Assembly (NCBI RefSeq): GCF_005887635.2
Contig: NZ_CP040818.1
Span: 2,014,501 to 2,078,500 of the forward strand
Length of the DNA stretch: 64,000 nucleotides
Reading direction: 5' to 3'
From: Paroceanicella profunda
GTDB lineage: Bacteria > Pseudomonadota > Alphaproteobacteria > Rhodobacterales > Rhodobacteraceae
How positions within the stretch are numbered: the stretch's first letter is position 1; each line of letters begins with the position of its first letter. The notes under the pieces are model-generated. The model was not told where the DNA came from. It saw only the letters and a list, made by a program, of their open reading frames with translations, and did not search any database. Of this stretch, positions 8,639 through 17,313 are shown in pieces. Position numbers and translations under genes: made by a program.

Positions 8639-9424
8639 TCAGTCGATCAGCAGCTTGCGGAGCGGGCCGTACATCGGTTCGTTCGCGCAGATCACGGAGC
8701 CGGCTTCGAGCACGTCCGCGTCGGACATCGCGCCGAGGAAGCCACCGGCTTCGCGCACGATCACCACGCCCGCGGCGATGTCCCAGACATTGATGCTGCG
8801 CTCCCAGTAGCCGTCGTAGCGGCCGGCGGCGACATAGGCCATGTCGAGGGCGGCCGAGCCCATGCGGCGCACGCCCGAGCACTGCGGCAGCAGGCGGCTG
8901 AGGTCGCGCAGGCTGGAGGGCAGGTCGCCCTTGCCGGCGAAGGGCAGGCCGGTGGCGAACAGGCAGCCGATCATCTCGCGACGGCCGCTCACGCGGAGGC
9001 GGCGGTCGTTCAGCCAGGCGCCGTTGCCCTTCTCGGCGGTGAACATCTCGTCCTTGATCGGGTCATAGATCACCCCGGCCACGATCTCGCCCTTGTGCTC
9101 CAGCGCGATGGAGATCGCCCAGTGCGGCAGGCCGTGCAGGAAGTTGGAGGTGCCGTCCAGCGGGTCGACGATCCAGCGGCGGGTGGGGTCCTTGCCCACC
9201 TCGGCGGCGCTCTCCTCACCCACCCAGCCGTAGTTCGGGCGGGCTTCCATCAGCTCCTCGCGGATGACCTGCTCGGCCTTGATGTCGGCGCGCGACACGA
9301 AGTCCCCGGCGGATTTCATCGAGACCTGCAGGTTCTCGACCTCGCCGAAGTCGCGCACGAGACCGCGGGCCGCCTTGCGGGCCGCCTTGATCATCACGTT
9401 GAGGTTGGGGGATGCGGTGCTCAT
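8639..9424 (-). CDS. suhB: Inositol monophosphatase family protein (SuhB-like)
   Basis: Mg2+-dependent phosphatase of the inositol-1-monophosphatase superfamily, 261 residues. Metal-binding motifs are present in order: GEES (about 69-72), WIVDPLDGTSNF (84-95) and WDIAAGVVIVREAGG (about 214-228). The start at 9424 (MSTASPNLNVMIKAARKAAR) matches the SuhB N-terminus. It lies downstream of efp on the same strand, but a terminator separates them. The natural substrate (inositol phosphate or another sugar phosphate) cannot be decided. Confidence 0.92.
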   Translation of the reverse strand: MSTASPNLNVMIKAARKAARGLVRDFGEVENLQVSMKSAGDFVSRADIKAEQVIREELMEARPNYGWVGEESAAEVGKDPTRRWIVDPLDGTSNFLHGLPHWAISIALEHKGEIVAGVIYDPIKDEMFTAEKGNGAWLNDRRLRVSGRREMIGCLFATGLPFAGKGDLPSSLRDLSRLLPQCSGVRRMGSAALDMAYVAAGRYDGYWERSINVWDIAAGVVIVREAGGFLGAMSDADVLEAGSVICANEPMYGPLRKLLID

Positions 9425-9521
9425 CTGTCTTCGGTCCTTCCGGGGTCGGGTCCTGTTCCGCCATACCCCCGGGCAGCGGCGGCGCGCAAGCGCCGGGCAG
9501 GCATCCGGAGGAGCGAAACGC

Positions 9522-9545
9522 AAAACCCCCGGCCGGGCCGGGGGC
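9522..9545 (-). terminator. Intrinsic terminator of efp
   Basis: On the minus strand CCCCCGG-loop-CCGGGGG is followed by TTTTGCG, 28 bases after the efp stop. A 7-bp G+C stem plus four T's is a plausible Rho-independent terminator. Confidence 0.65.
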
Positions 9546-9572
9546 GTGCTCAGTCTCAGGCTCGGGCGCGGC

Positions 9573-10136
9573 TCAGGCGCGCTCGACGTATTCGAACGTC
9601 TCGGTGTTCACGATGATCTTCTCGCCCTGGCCCACGAAGGGCGGCACGGTGATGCGCACGCCATTGTCCAGCACGGCGGGCTTGAAGCTGTTGGCGGCGG
9701 TCTGGCCCTTCACCACGGGCTCGGTTTCCTCGATGGTGCAGGTCACCTTCTCGGGCAGGGAGACGTTGAGCGCCTCCACGTCGTAATACTCGATGGTGAC
9801 GGTCATGCCGTCCTGCAGGAAGGGGCGGCGGTCGCCCAGCAGGTCGGCGGGCAGGGCGATCTGCTCGAAGGTCTCGCTGTCCATGAAGGTCAGCATGCCG
9901 TCGGCCTCGAAGAGGAACTGCTGGTCCTTCTGCTCGAGCCGGATCTGCTCGACCTTGTCGGCGGAACGGAAGCGCTCGTTGAGCTTGGTGCCGTTGCGCA
10001 GGTTCTTCATCTCGACCTGGGCGAATGCGCCGCCCTTGCCGGGCTTCACATGGCTGACTTTCACCGCGACCCAGAGGCCGCCATCATGTTCCAGCGTGTT
10101 GCCGGGACGGATTTCATTGCCGTTGATCTTGGCCAT
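9573..10136 (-). CDS. efp: Translation elongation factor P
   Basis: EF-P relieves ribosome stalling at polyproline stretches. The product is 187 residues, the standard length, with the KOW-like N-terminal domain, the OB domains and the C-terminal [19 protein letters not shown] segment. The tip loop reads KPGKGGAF with Lys34 in the position that is post-translationally modified in E. coli; whether an EpmA/EpmB or other modifier exists cannot be seen here. Its 5' flank contains the 27-bp palindromic array. Confidence 0.97.
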   Translation of the reverse strand: MAKINGNEIRPGNTLEHDGGLWVAVKVSHVKPGKGGAFAQVEMKNLRNGTKLNERFRSADKVEQIRLEQKDQQFLFEADGMLTFMDSETFEQIALPADLLGDRRPFLQDGMTVTIEYYDVEALNVSLPEKVTCTIEETEPVVKGQTAANSFKPAVLDNGVRITVPPFVGQGEKIIVNTETFEYVERA

Positions 10137-10204
10137 CGGGTCCTCGAAAGAATGCTGCCGCGCCGGGGCGACGCGCTTTGGTCGGTCACGCCTGCGGCGC
10201 GCGG

Positions 10205-10605
10205 TGGTCTCGCGCGCCGCAGGCGCGAAACAGTCTCGCACGCCGGCAGCGCGGGGTAGGCGGCCGCGCCAAAGGGCGCGGGGTGGTCTGTCGCGCCACA
10301 GGGCGCGGGGCAGTCAGTCGCGCCGCGGATGCGCGCCGTGGCCTCACGCCGGGGCGCTGGGGCAGGCGTCGCGCCGGAGGCGCCGGGTCATGCGGCCGCG
10401 CCCGGGGCGCGGGAGATGTGTCGCGCCGGGGAGCGCGGGAAGGCTGGTCGCGCCGGGGGGCGCGCGGAAGGCAGGCCGCGCCCGGGGGCGCGCGAGGGCA
10501 GGTCGCGCCGGGAGGGCGGGAGCGCGCCCGCGCCCCGGGGGCGCAAGGCCGGTCCCGCGCCGGAGGGCGCGCAGGCACATGGCACGCCCGCGGGCGCGCA
10601 TCTGT
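10205..10605. repeat. Array of about 15 short palindromes with a ~27-bp period
   Basis: Between efp and the cpdB-like gene the sequence is a series of imperfect CGCGCC-N(3-6)-GGCGCG palindromes, centred at about 10219, 10245, 10272, 10299, 10327, 10350, 10376, 10404, 10430, 10457, 10485, 10512, 10535, 10564 and 10592. Each is joined to the next by about 10 less conserved bases. Spacing is 23-29 bases. Stems vary in sequence but stay self-complementary. The array lies in the 5' flank of efp and just after the 3' end of the nucleotidase gene. It is not a CRISPR: repeats are not identical and there are no unique spacers. Confidence 0.7.
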
Positions 10606-10722
10606 CCGCGGTCCCTATAGCGAGGGGGATGCGCTCTGGCAAGCGGGGAGGCGGGGGGCGCCCGGCGGGCGGGGTGTGGTCCGGGCGGCGCGGCGGAAGG
10701 GTCCGCGCGCCGGCCCGGGGGG

Positions 10723-12678
10723 TCACAGGGTGATGCGGTAGAGGGCGAAGCCCTCCTGGCCGTCGCCCGCCGCGGCGATGGCGACGCCCTTCACCTCGTC
10801 CAGATGCTCCCGGCCCCGCGGCCCGCTCTCGAACAGGACGGTGGCGCCGCCGGCGGGGGCGAAGTGCCAGTTGCCGTCGGCCGCCGGGTTCACCGTGCCC
10901 TTCTCCACGATGTAGCGGACAAGCACGTCGCGGTTCGTGTCCGGCCCCACGAAGATCACCGTGGAGCCGTCGCAGCCGGGGAAGTTGCCGCCGCCGCCGG
11001 CGCGGTAATTGTTGGTGGCCACCACGAATTTCTGGCTTTCGTCCAGGGGTTTGCCCTCGAACATCAGGTTGATGATCCGATGCGCGCCCGGCGCGGAAAG
11101 CTCTCCCTTGGCCGTGTAGCGCGGCGGCTGCGTGAGGTCGATCTCGTAGGTCACCCCGTCGATCACGTCGAAGTTGTAGGAGGGGAAGGCGGGGTTGAGC
11201 AGGGCCGCGTCGCGGGCCCCGGCGGGCACTTCGTTGAAGATGCCGGCGGACATCTCCAGCCATTCGCGCACCGTGGCGCCGTCGATCAGCACGGCGCGGA
11301 TGGTGTTGGGGTAGAGGTAGAGGTCGGAGACGTTCTTGATCGCCACCGGGCCCGGGGCGACGTCGGTGTAATACTCCGGCCCGCCGCGCCCGCCGGCCTT
11401 GAACGGCGCGGCGGCGGAGAGGATGGGCAGGCCGGCCCACTCCGTGCCCGCCATCATCTCGGCGACATAGGCGCGCTGGGCCTGATTCACGATCTGGACC
11501 GAGGGGTCGTCCGCCACCAGCGCGAAGTAGGAATGCAGCGGCGCGGCTGTCCGGCCCACCGGGCGGCGGACGTATTCCAGCGTCGCCTCGTGCTCGGGGC
11601 GGATGGCCTCCAGCACCGCGTCCACGCTCTCGACCAGCGGAACGGTGGTCTTCTCCACCCGCTCGGAGATCGGCCGCGTGCCGGCTTCCGAGGAGAGCAC
11701 CCGCCAGGCGGAGCCGTCGCGCTCCAGCATCAGGTCGATCAGCCCCATGTGCGAGCCCCAGAAGCCGCCCATCGTCGCCGGCTTGCCCTGCAGCGTGCCG
11801 CGCTCCGGGTCCAGCCCGGGCGTGGCGGCGAACTTCGGGCCGGGGAACACCAGGTGGCTGTGGCCGGTCACGATGGCGTCCACCCCCTCCACCCCGGCCA
11901 CGTGATACGAGGCATTCTCGAGGAACTCGGCCTGCGGCCGCGCGTCGATGCCCGAATGGGACAGGGCGACGACGATGTCCGCCCCCGCCTCGCGCATCTC
12001 CGGCACCCAGGCGCGCGCGGCGGCCACGATGTCGCGCGCGGCGAACCGGCCCTCCAGGTGCTTCTGGTCCCACTGCATGATCTGCGGCGGCACGAAGCCG
12101 ATGAGCCCGATGCGGATCGGGTGGGTGGCGCCCGCGCCGTCGGTGATCTCGCGGTCCAGCAGCACGTAGGGCTTCAGGTGCAGGGCGTCGGCGCGCGGAG
12201 CGGCGCCCAGGCTGTCGGCGAAATTGGCGCAGACGATGGGGAAGTTCGCGCCGGCGTTCACCTTGTCGAGGAAGCCGACACCGTAGTTGAACTCATGGTT
12301 GCCCAGCGTGCCGCAGTCATAGCCCAGCACGTTCATCGCCTGGATGACCGGGTGAAGGTCTCCCTCCTTCATGCCGCGCTCGTAGGCGATGTAGTCGCCC
12401 ATCGGGTTGCCCTGCAGGTAGTCGCCGTTGTCCACCAGGATGGAATTGGTCGATTCGGCGCGCACGTCGCGGATGATGGCGGCGGTGCGGGCGAGGCCGT
12501 GGGTGTCCGTCGGGCGGTCGGCGTAATAGTCATAGGGGTAGACGTGGACGTGCAGGTCCGTGGTCGAGAGCACGCGCAGATGGGCCTGGTTCGCCGCGGC
12601 GCGGGCGGAGTAGGGGTGGAGCGAGATCATCGCGCCACCGGCCGCGGCGCCGAGGAGGAAGGTTCGTCTGGTGAGCAT
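10723..12678 (-). CDS. cpdB: 2',3'-cyclic-nucleotide 2'-phosphodiesterase/3'-nucleotidase (CpdB-like), Tat-exported
   Basis: Periplasmic bifunctional nucleotidase that scavenges nucleotides and phosphate, 651 residues. The N-terminus carries a twin-arginine signal (RRTFLLGAA, Arg4-Arg5) with cleavage near ARA. A metallophosphoesterase domain follows, with STTDLHVHVYPYDYY, LVDNGDYLQGNP, LGNHEFNYG and a GHSHLVFPG motif, then the 5'-nucleotidase C-terminal domain with NNYRAGGGGNFPG. DLHVHVYPYDYY is typical of CpdB rather than UshA. The start at 12678 puts the Tat signal at the extreme N-terminus; a longer frame upstream has no support. Confidence 0.92.
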   Translation of the reverse strand: MLTRRTFLLGAAAGGAMISLHPYSARAAANQAHLRVLSTTDLHVHVYPYDYYADRPTDTHGLARTAAIIRDVRAESTNSILVDNGDYLQGNPMGDYIAYERGMKEGDLHPVIQAMNVLGYDCGTLGNHEFNYGVGFLDKVNAGANFPIVCANFADSLGAAPRADALHLKPYVLLDREITDGAGATHPIRIGLIGFVPPQIMQWDQKHLEGRFAARDIVAAARAWVPEMREAGADIVVALSHSGIDARPQAEFLENASYHVAGVEGVDAIVTGHSHLVFPGPKFAATPGLDPERGTLQGKPATMGGFWGSHMGLIDLMLERDGSAWRVLSSEAGTRPISERVEKTTVPLVESVDAVLEAIRPEHEATLEYVRRPVGRTAAPLHSYFALVADDPSVQIVNQAQRAYVAEMMAGTEWAGLPILSAAAPFKAGGRGGPEYYTDVAPGPVAIKNVSDLYLYPNTIRAVLIDGATVREWLEMSAGIFNEVPAGARDAALLNPAFPSYNFDVIDGVTYEIDLTQPPRYTAKGELSAPGAHRIINLMFEGKPLDESQKFVVATNNYRAGGGGNFPGCDGSTVIFVGPDTNRDVLVRYIVEKGTVNPAADGNWHFAPAGGATVLFESGPRGREHLDEVKGVAIAAAGDGQEGFALYRITL

Positions 12679-13007
12679 GGCTGGTCCTTCTGGGCATCGG
12701 CACGGGGCGACCCGCAGGGCGCGGCATTCGGGCGTTGGTGTGACAGGGCGCATTTCCGTGAACCTGGGGGCGGCGGCGGTGGCGGTGGCGAGCGGGCCAC
12801 CCGGTTCCGCTTCTCCCGTCACGATGCCGTGAGGCCCCGGGCGGCGCAACGATTTTCACCGGTGAGGGCGGGCCGGGGGGGGGCGGCCGGCCGGCATCCC
12901 GCCCGCGCCCGCGCCGCGCGGCCCGCCGGGGTTGAGAAAACCGCCCGGGATGGTAGAGCCATGCGCAGGACAGCCGTCCGGCGTGACCCCGGCAAGGAGA
13001 CCCCCGC
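12679..13007. promoter_or_regulatory. Divergent intergenic region (cpdB / esterase)
   Basis: 329 bases between divergent genes, very G+C-rich. A perfect 10-bp palindrome TCACCGGTGA lies at 12856-12865 and TTGAGA near 12934 could be a -35 box for the rightward gene, but no good -10 follows. AAGGAG just before 13008 is the ribosome site of the esterase gene. Nothing else is recognisable. Confidence 0.35.
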
Positions 13008-13787
13008 ATGACCCTGCTCAACCATGACATCTACCCCGCCGCAGGCGCGGAGGCGGGCCCGCCGCTGGTCATCGCCCACGGTCTCTTCGGCTCGGCGCGC
13101 AACTGGCGGGCCATCGCGCGCAAGCTCTCGGCCACGCGGCGGGTGGTGGCCGTCGACATGCGCAACCATGCGGACAGTTTCCATGCGCCGGGCCACAGCT
13201 ACGACGACATGGCCGGCGACCTGGAGGCGGTGATCGGCGCGGTCTGCGGCGGCACGGCCGACCTGCTGGGCCATTCCATGGGCGGCAAGGCCGCGATGGT
13301 GCTGGCGCTGCGCAACGGCGGGATGCTGCGCAAGCTGGTGATCGCGGATATCGCGCCGGTGTCCTACACGCACAGCCATGCGCAATTCATCGCGGCGATG
13401 CAGGCGGTGGACCTCTCGACGGTGACGGCGCGGTCGGACGCGGACGCACAGCTTGCCGCGCGCGTGCGCGACCCCTCCATGCGTGCCTTCCTGATCCAGA
13501 GCCTCGCGATCACCCCCGAGGGCGCGCACTGGAAGCTCAACCTCGACGCGCTCGACGCGGTGATGGAGGAGGTGATCGCCTGGCCCGGCGAGACCGGCGT
13601 GTTCGACAAGCCGGTGCTGTTCCTCACCGGAGCGCGCTCCGACTACGTGAAGCCGGAGGATCACGCCGCCATCCGCGCCCTGTTCCCGAGCGCCGCGTTC
13701 GAGAGCCTGGACGGCGCCGGCCACTGGCTGCACGCCGAGAAGCCGAAGGAATTCATCGCCGCGGTCGACGCGTTCCTGTCCCGCTGA
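13008..13787 (+). CDS. Alpha/beta-hydrolase, YbfF-like esterase
   Basis: A 259-residue alpha/beta-hydrolase related to YbfF, which hydrolyses short acyl esters and acyl-CoA in vitro. The oxyanion motif HGLFGSARNW (24-33), the nucleophile motif GHSMGG with Ser90, and a C-terminal DGAGHWLHAEKP histidine are visible. Close family marks are DMRNHADSFHAPGHSYDDMAGDLE and VIADIAPVSYTHSHAQF. AAGGAG lies 9 bases before the ATG. The physiological substrate is unknown. Confidence 0.88.
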   Translation: MTLLNHDIYPAAGAEAGPPLVIAHGLFGSARNWRAIARKLSATRRVVAVDMRNHADSFHAPGHSYDDMAGDLEAVIGAVCGGTADLLGHSMGGKAAMVLALRNGGMLRKLVIADIAPVSYTHSHAQFIAAMQAVDLSTVTARSDADAQLAARVRDPSMRAFLIQSLAITPEGAHWKLNLDALDAVMEEVIAWPGETGVFDKPVLFLTGARSDYVKPEDHAAIRALFPSAAFESLDGAGHWLHAEKPKEFIAAVDAFLSR

Positions 13788-14176
13788 GGCAGGGCGGGGG
13801 CGTGCGCGGCCCTCTTCCCGCGTTCGGCGCGGCGCCCGCGCCGCCGCTTTCCCGATCCGAGGCCCGGGGGGCGGGCGACCGGCTCCGCCCGGCGCGCAAG
13901 AGGCCCGTTGCCCGGCCCGGCATCACCACCCTTCCGGGGCAGCCGGCGCGGCGCCGGGCGACGTGAACGTGCCGGACCGGAGCCTTCCGGGGCAGCCCTG
14001 GGGCCGGGCCGGAGCCTGCGAGGAGTGCGGTGAGCAGGCCGGACCGGAGCCTGCCGGGGCCGCAGGGGGCCTGCCGGTGGCGTGCGGAGATCGGCCCGGA
14101 GGCTGCCGGGCCGAGAGGACGGCGGGGCCCGCGCCGGTGTCCTGAAAGGGTTCGCCCAGTGCCGGCCGGGACGGCG
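13788..14176. other. Intergenic region with imperfect direct repeats
   Basis: 389 bases between convergent genes. CTTCCGGGGCAGCC occurs at about 13930 and 13984, and GCCGGACCGGAGCCT followed by CCGGGG occurs at about 13973 and 14038. These look like decayed duplications of a segment of roughly 55-65 bases. No gene and no clear terminator are seen. Confidence 0.5.
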
Positions 14177-15487
14177 TCAGAGCCGGTCGCGCAGCGAGAA
14201 CCACAGCATGCCGAGGCTCATCAGCGCGTGGCGGAAGCCGGGGCCGCCGGGGAAGGGTTTCGTCGGCAGGCCGGCCATCACGTCGAAGCGCTCGGCCTGC
14301 CCGGCCACGGTTTCCGCCCCGATCTGCCCGGCCATCGTGGCCAGCGCCACGCCGGAGCCGGAATAGCCCGACAGCGACAGGATGTTGCCGCCGATGCGCC
14401 GGAAGCAGGGCAGGCGCGACCAGGTGATGCCCAGCGTGCCGCCCCAGCCGTGCGTGACCTTCACGTGCGAGAGCTGGGGATAGAGGGTGAGCATGCGGCG
14501 GAACACGCTCTCCTTGATGTCGTCGGGGAAGCGGTAGCCGTAGCTTTCGCGCCCGCCGAAGATCATCCGCCGGTCTTCGGACAACCGCCAGTAATTCACC
14601 ACGAACCGGGTGTCGAAGATGGCCACGTCGTCGCGGTTCACCTCCGCCGCCAGGTCCTCGGAGAGCGGCTCGGTGGCGATGACGTAGGAGTTGATCGGCT
14701 GGACGCGGGCCGCGGTCTCCGGCTCGAGATCGCCGATGTAGCCGTTGCAGCCCAGGATCAGGTGATCGGCGGTGACCGAGCCGCCGGCGGTGCGCACGGT
14801 CACCTTCGGGCCCTGCTCGATGGCGGTCACCTGCGAGCGCTCATGGATCACCGCGCCGGCATTGAGCGCAGCGGTGGCAAGGCCGCGGGCGAAGTTCAGC
14901 GGGTGGATATGGCCCGCGGCCATGTCGATCATGCCGGCGGAGAACACGTCGGTGCCCAGCATGTCGGCCACGTCGGCCGGCTCCAGGTAACGCATGGAAT
15001 GGTAGTCGTACTCCGTGCGCAGCTTCTCGACATAGGCGCGGGAATGCGCGTCGAAGCGGCGGCGGTGGTTCGCCTCCATCACCCCGGGCTTGTAGGCGCA
15101 GCCGATGTCGTGGCGGGCGATCAGGTCGCGCACCAGCTGCGCCGCGCCGGTGCCGATGTCGAAGGCGCGGCGGGCGTGCTCGCGCCCGACCATCTGTTCG
15201 ATCTCGTCCTGCTCGATGCGCTGGCCCGAGCCCACCTGCCCGCCGTTGCGCCCCGAGGCGCCCCAGCCGGCGCGGTGGGCCTCCAGCAGCCGAACGGAGT
15301 AGCCCCGCTCCGCGAGATGCAGCGCGGCGGAGAGCCCGGTGAACCCGCCCCCCACCACGCAGACATCGGCGCGCAGGTCGCCCTCCAGCGGCGGCTGATC
15401 GGGGAAGGGGCGGGCGCTTTCGGCGTACCAGGAAGGGGCATGCTCGCCCGGGCGATCGTTCCAGTGAAGAAGGTCGGCGCTGCTCAT
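14177..15487 (-). CDS. puuB: Gamma-glutamylputrescine oxidase-type FAD oxidoreductase
   Basis: FAD-dependent amine oxidoreductase of the DAO family, 436 residues. The Rossmann motif VVGGGFTGLSAALHLAERG (about 45-62) is followed by RAGWGASGRNGGQVGSGQ, a strong mark of PuuB and related enzymes, and by GGRESYGYR and LSGYSGSGVALA near the C-terminus. It lies directly downstream of a gamma-glutamylputrescine synthetase-type gene on the same strand, which supports the putrescine pathway role: oxidation of gamma-glutamylputrescine to the aldehyde. The rest of the puu pathway is not in the window. Confidence 0.85.
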   Translation of the reverse strand: MSSADLLHWNDRPGEHAPSWYAESARPFPDQPPLEGDLRADVCVVGGGFTGLSAALHLAERGYSVRLLEAHRAGWGASGRNGGQVGSGQRIEQDEIEQMVGREHARRAFDIGTGAAQLVRDLIARHDIGCAYKPGVMEANHRRRFDAHSRAYVEKLRTEYDYHSMRYLEPADVADMLGTDVFSAGMIDMAAGHIHPLNFARGLATAALNAGAVIHERSQVTAIEQGPKVTVRTAGGSVTADHLILGCNGYIGDLEPETAARVQPINSYVIATEPLSEDLAAEVNRDDVAIFDTRFVVNYWRLSEDRRMIFGGRESYGYRFPDDIKESVFRRMLTLYPQLSHVKVTHGWGGTLGITWSRLPCFRRIGGNILSLSGYSGSGVALATMAGQIGAETVAGQAERFDVMAGLPTKPFPGGPGFRHALMSLGMLWFSLRDRL

Positions 15488-15523
15488 CGGGGGTCTTTCA
15501 GGTTCGGTATCGGAGAGGCGGGA

Positions 15524-15663
15524 TCAGACATCGAGCAGCCGGTGCTCGCGCTCAGACGTTGAGCAACAGGTGCTCACGCTCAGACATTGAGCAACAGGTG
15601 CTCACACTCAGACATCGAGCAGCAGGTGCTCGCGCTCAGACATTGAGCAGCAGGTGCTCGCGC
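15524..15663 (-). repeat. Five 28-bp tandem copies derived from the puuA 3' end
   Basis: Copies start exactly every 28 bases at 15524, 15552, 15580, 15608 and 15636. The last (15636-15663) is the end of puuA itself, including its stop; the other four fill most of the 148-base gap to puuB. Each copy keeps a GAGCA…TGCTC inverted repeat with a five-base loop. Substitutions fall in the loop or between hairpins, and the stem is identical in all five. Each copy also retains TGA. Confidence 0.93.
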
Positions 15664-17033
15664 TCCCAGGGGCTGATCACCCGCATGAACTGGTCATGCT
15701 CGGCGCGCTTCACCGCGGCGTAGATGTCCACGAACTCCGGCCCCAGCACCTCGCGCAGGTCCTTCGAGCGGCCGAGCGCCTCCACCCCGTCCAGCAGCGA
15801 GTAGGGCAGGTCGCGGGCGCGGGTGTAGCTGTCGGTTTCGAAATCCACCTTCACGCGCGGCTTGATCTGCTGGGTCATGCCCAGATAGCCGCAGGCGAGG
15901 CAGGCGGCGAGGGCGAGATAGGGGTTCGCATCCGCCCCCACCACGCGGTTCTCCACCCGGCGGCCGCGCGGGCTGGCCTGGGGACTGCGCAGGCCGGTGG
16001 TGCGGTTGTCCTCGCCCCAGTCGAGGTTGATGGGGGCGGACCAGCCAGGCACCAGCCGGCGGTAGGAGTTCACGTAAGGCGCGGCAAGCGCGGCTGCGGC
16101 GTGGAAGAACTGCTGCTGGCCGCCCACGAAGAAGCTGTAGAGGTCGGAGGCCTTGCCGTCGGGCAGGGAGAAGACATTGTTGCCGTCCGTGTCCTCCACC
16201 GACATGTGGATGTGCATGGCCGAGCCGGGCTGGTCCGAGTAGGGCCGCGCCATGAAGGTGGCGTAGCAGCCGCAGCGCAGCGCCGCCTCGCGGATCAGCC
16301 GTTTGAACAGGAACACCTCGTCGGCGAGCTTCATCGGGTGGCCGTGGATGGTGTTGATCTCGAGCTGGGCGGCGCCGGATTCCTGGATGATCGTGTCGAT
16401 CTGCAGGTTCTGGGCGTCGGCGTAATCGTAGATCAGCTCGATCACCCGCTCGTATTCGTCCACCGCGGAGAGCGAGAAGGCCTGGTTGCCGTTGCTGCGC
16501 CGGCCGGAACGGCCCACCGGCGGCTCCAGCGGCAGGTCCGGGTCGGTGTTGGGCTGGGTGAGGTAGAACTCCAGCTCCGGTGCCACCACCGGCACCCAAC
16601 CCTTGTCGGCGTAGAGCTTGCACACACGGCGCAGCACCTGGCGCGGGGCGACGGGGAAGACGATCCCGTCCCGGTCCTGCACGTCATGGATGATCTGCAG
16701 CGAGGCATCGGTGGCCCAGGGCACCGAGCGGGCGGTGGCGAGATCCGGCACCAGGGTGAGATCGCTGTCGGTGTAGAGCGCCGACCCCACCTCCTCGGCG
16801 TAATCGCCGTTGATGGTGGAGAAGAACATCGATGTCGGCAGCTTGATGCCGGCTTCCCGGATGAATTTCGCCGCCGGCATCACCTTGCCGCGGGCAATGC
16901 CCGCGAGATCGGGGGTGACGCACTCGATCTCCTCGACCCGGTGCTCGCGAATCCAGTCGCGCAGGCCGTCGAAATCGTCAGAAGCAAGATTCGGGGAAAC
17001 GGAAAGGCTGAGAGAGCCTGATTGGGAATTCAT
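15636..17033 (-). CDS. puuA: Glutamine synthetase family protein, gamma-glutamylputrescine synthetase-like
   Basis: ATP-dependent ligase of the glutamine synthetase family, 465 residues from the ATG at 17033. Catalytic glutamate-bearing segments are visible (VAPELEFYL, GAAQLEINTIHGHP), as are the ATP-site segment SAMHIHMS and NRTTGLRSP. The neighbour puuB points to ligation of glutamate to putrescine or a related amine. Other GlnA-like enzymes act on ethanolamine or other polyamines, so the amine is inferred. The last 28 bases have been tandemly copied downstream. Confidence 0.85.
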   Translation of the reverse strand: MNSQSGSLSLSVSPNLASDDFDGLRDWIREHRVEEIECVTPDLAGIARGKVMPAAKFIREAGIKLPTSMFFSTINGDYAEEVGSALYTDSDLTLVPDLATARSVPWATDASLQIIHDVQDRDGIVFPVAPRQVLRRVCKLYADKGWVPVVAPELEFYLTQPNTDPDLPLEPPVGRSGRRSNGNQAFSLSAVDEYERVIELIYDYADAQNLQIDTIIQESGAAQLEINTIHGHPMKLADEVFLFKRLIREAALRCGCYATFMARPYSDQPGSAMHIHMSVEDTDGNNVFSLPDGKASDLYSFFVGGQQQFFHAAAALAAPYVNSYRRLVPGWSAPINLDWGEDNRTTGLRSPQASPRGRRVENRVVGADANPYLALAACLACGYLGMTQQIKPRVKVDFETDSYTRARDLPYSLLDGVEALGRSKDLREVLGPEFVDIYAAVKRAEHDQFMRVISPWEREHLLLNV

Positions 17034-17116
17034 GGACCACCATGCATGGGTTGTTTCGAAAAACCGTAACAGCCGCAATGCACGGGGGAAAGGGGGCGCG
17101 CCGGGAAAGGAGGGAA

Positions 17117-17193
17117 TGGTACCGACGCCCCGGCTCGAACGGGGGACCCCTAGATCCACAATCTAGTGCTCTAACCTACTGAGCTACGTCGGC
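17117..17193 (-). tRNA. hisT: tRNA-His (GTG)
   Basis: On the minus strand the 5' acceptor GCCGACG pairs with CGTCGGT. The D arm is AGCTCAGTAGGTTAGAGC, and the anticodon stem-loop CTAGA-TTGTGGA-TCTAG gives anticodon GTG. The T arm contains GTTCGAGCC, and CCA is encoded at the 3' end (17117-17119). The discriminator is A73 and the first pair is G1:U72, with no G at -1. This is the alphaproteobacterial form of tRNA-His; most bacteria have G-1 opposite C73. Confidence 0.95.
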
Positions 17194-17313
17194 ACGCGGG
17201 GCTCATCTACGGTACGCGGCGGGGGAATGCAACCCCCTGATCCGCACCCGGGCTTGCACCCGTGCCCGCAGCACTCTAGCACGATGCGAGAGCCACGCGA
17301 AACGGAGACACAC

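Noticed and set aside
8193..8810. Open frames through the 15-bp minisatellite with pentapeptide repeats (EMRDG, or HLPVP on the other strand)
   Set aside because: The 16-base units shift frame several times within the array, all six frames stay open by composition, no ribosome site is present, and the frames run antisense into suhB or on into the heptamer array.
10205..10605. CRISPR array
   Set aside because: Repeats are only similar, not identical, the period is 23-29 bases with about 10-base linkers rather than unique 30-base spacers, and no cas genes are present.
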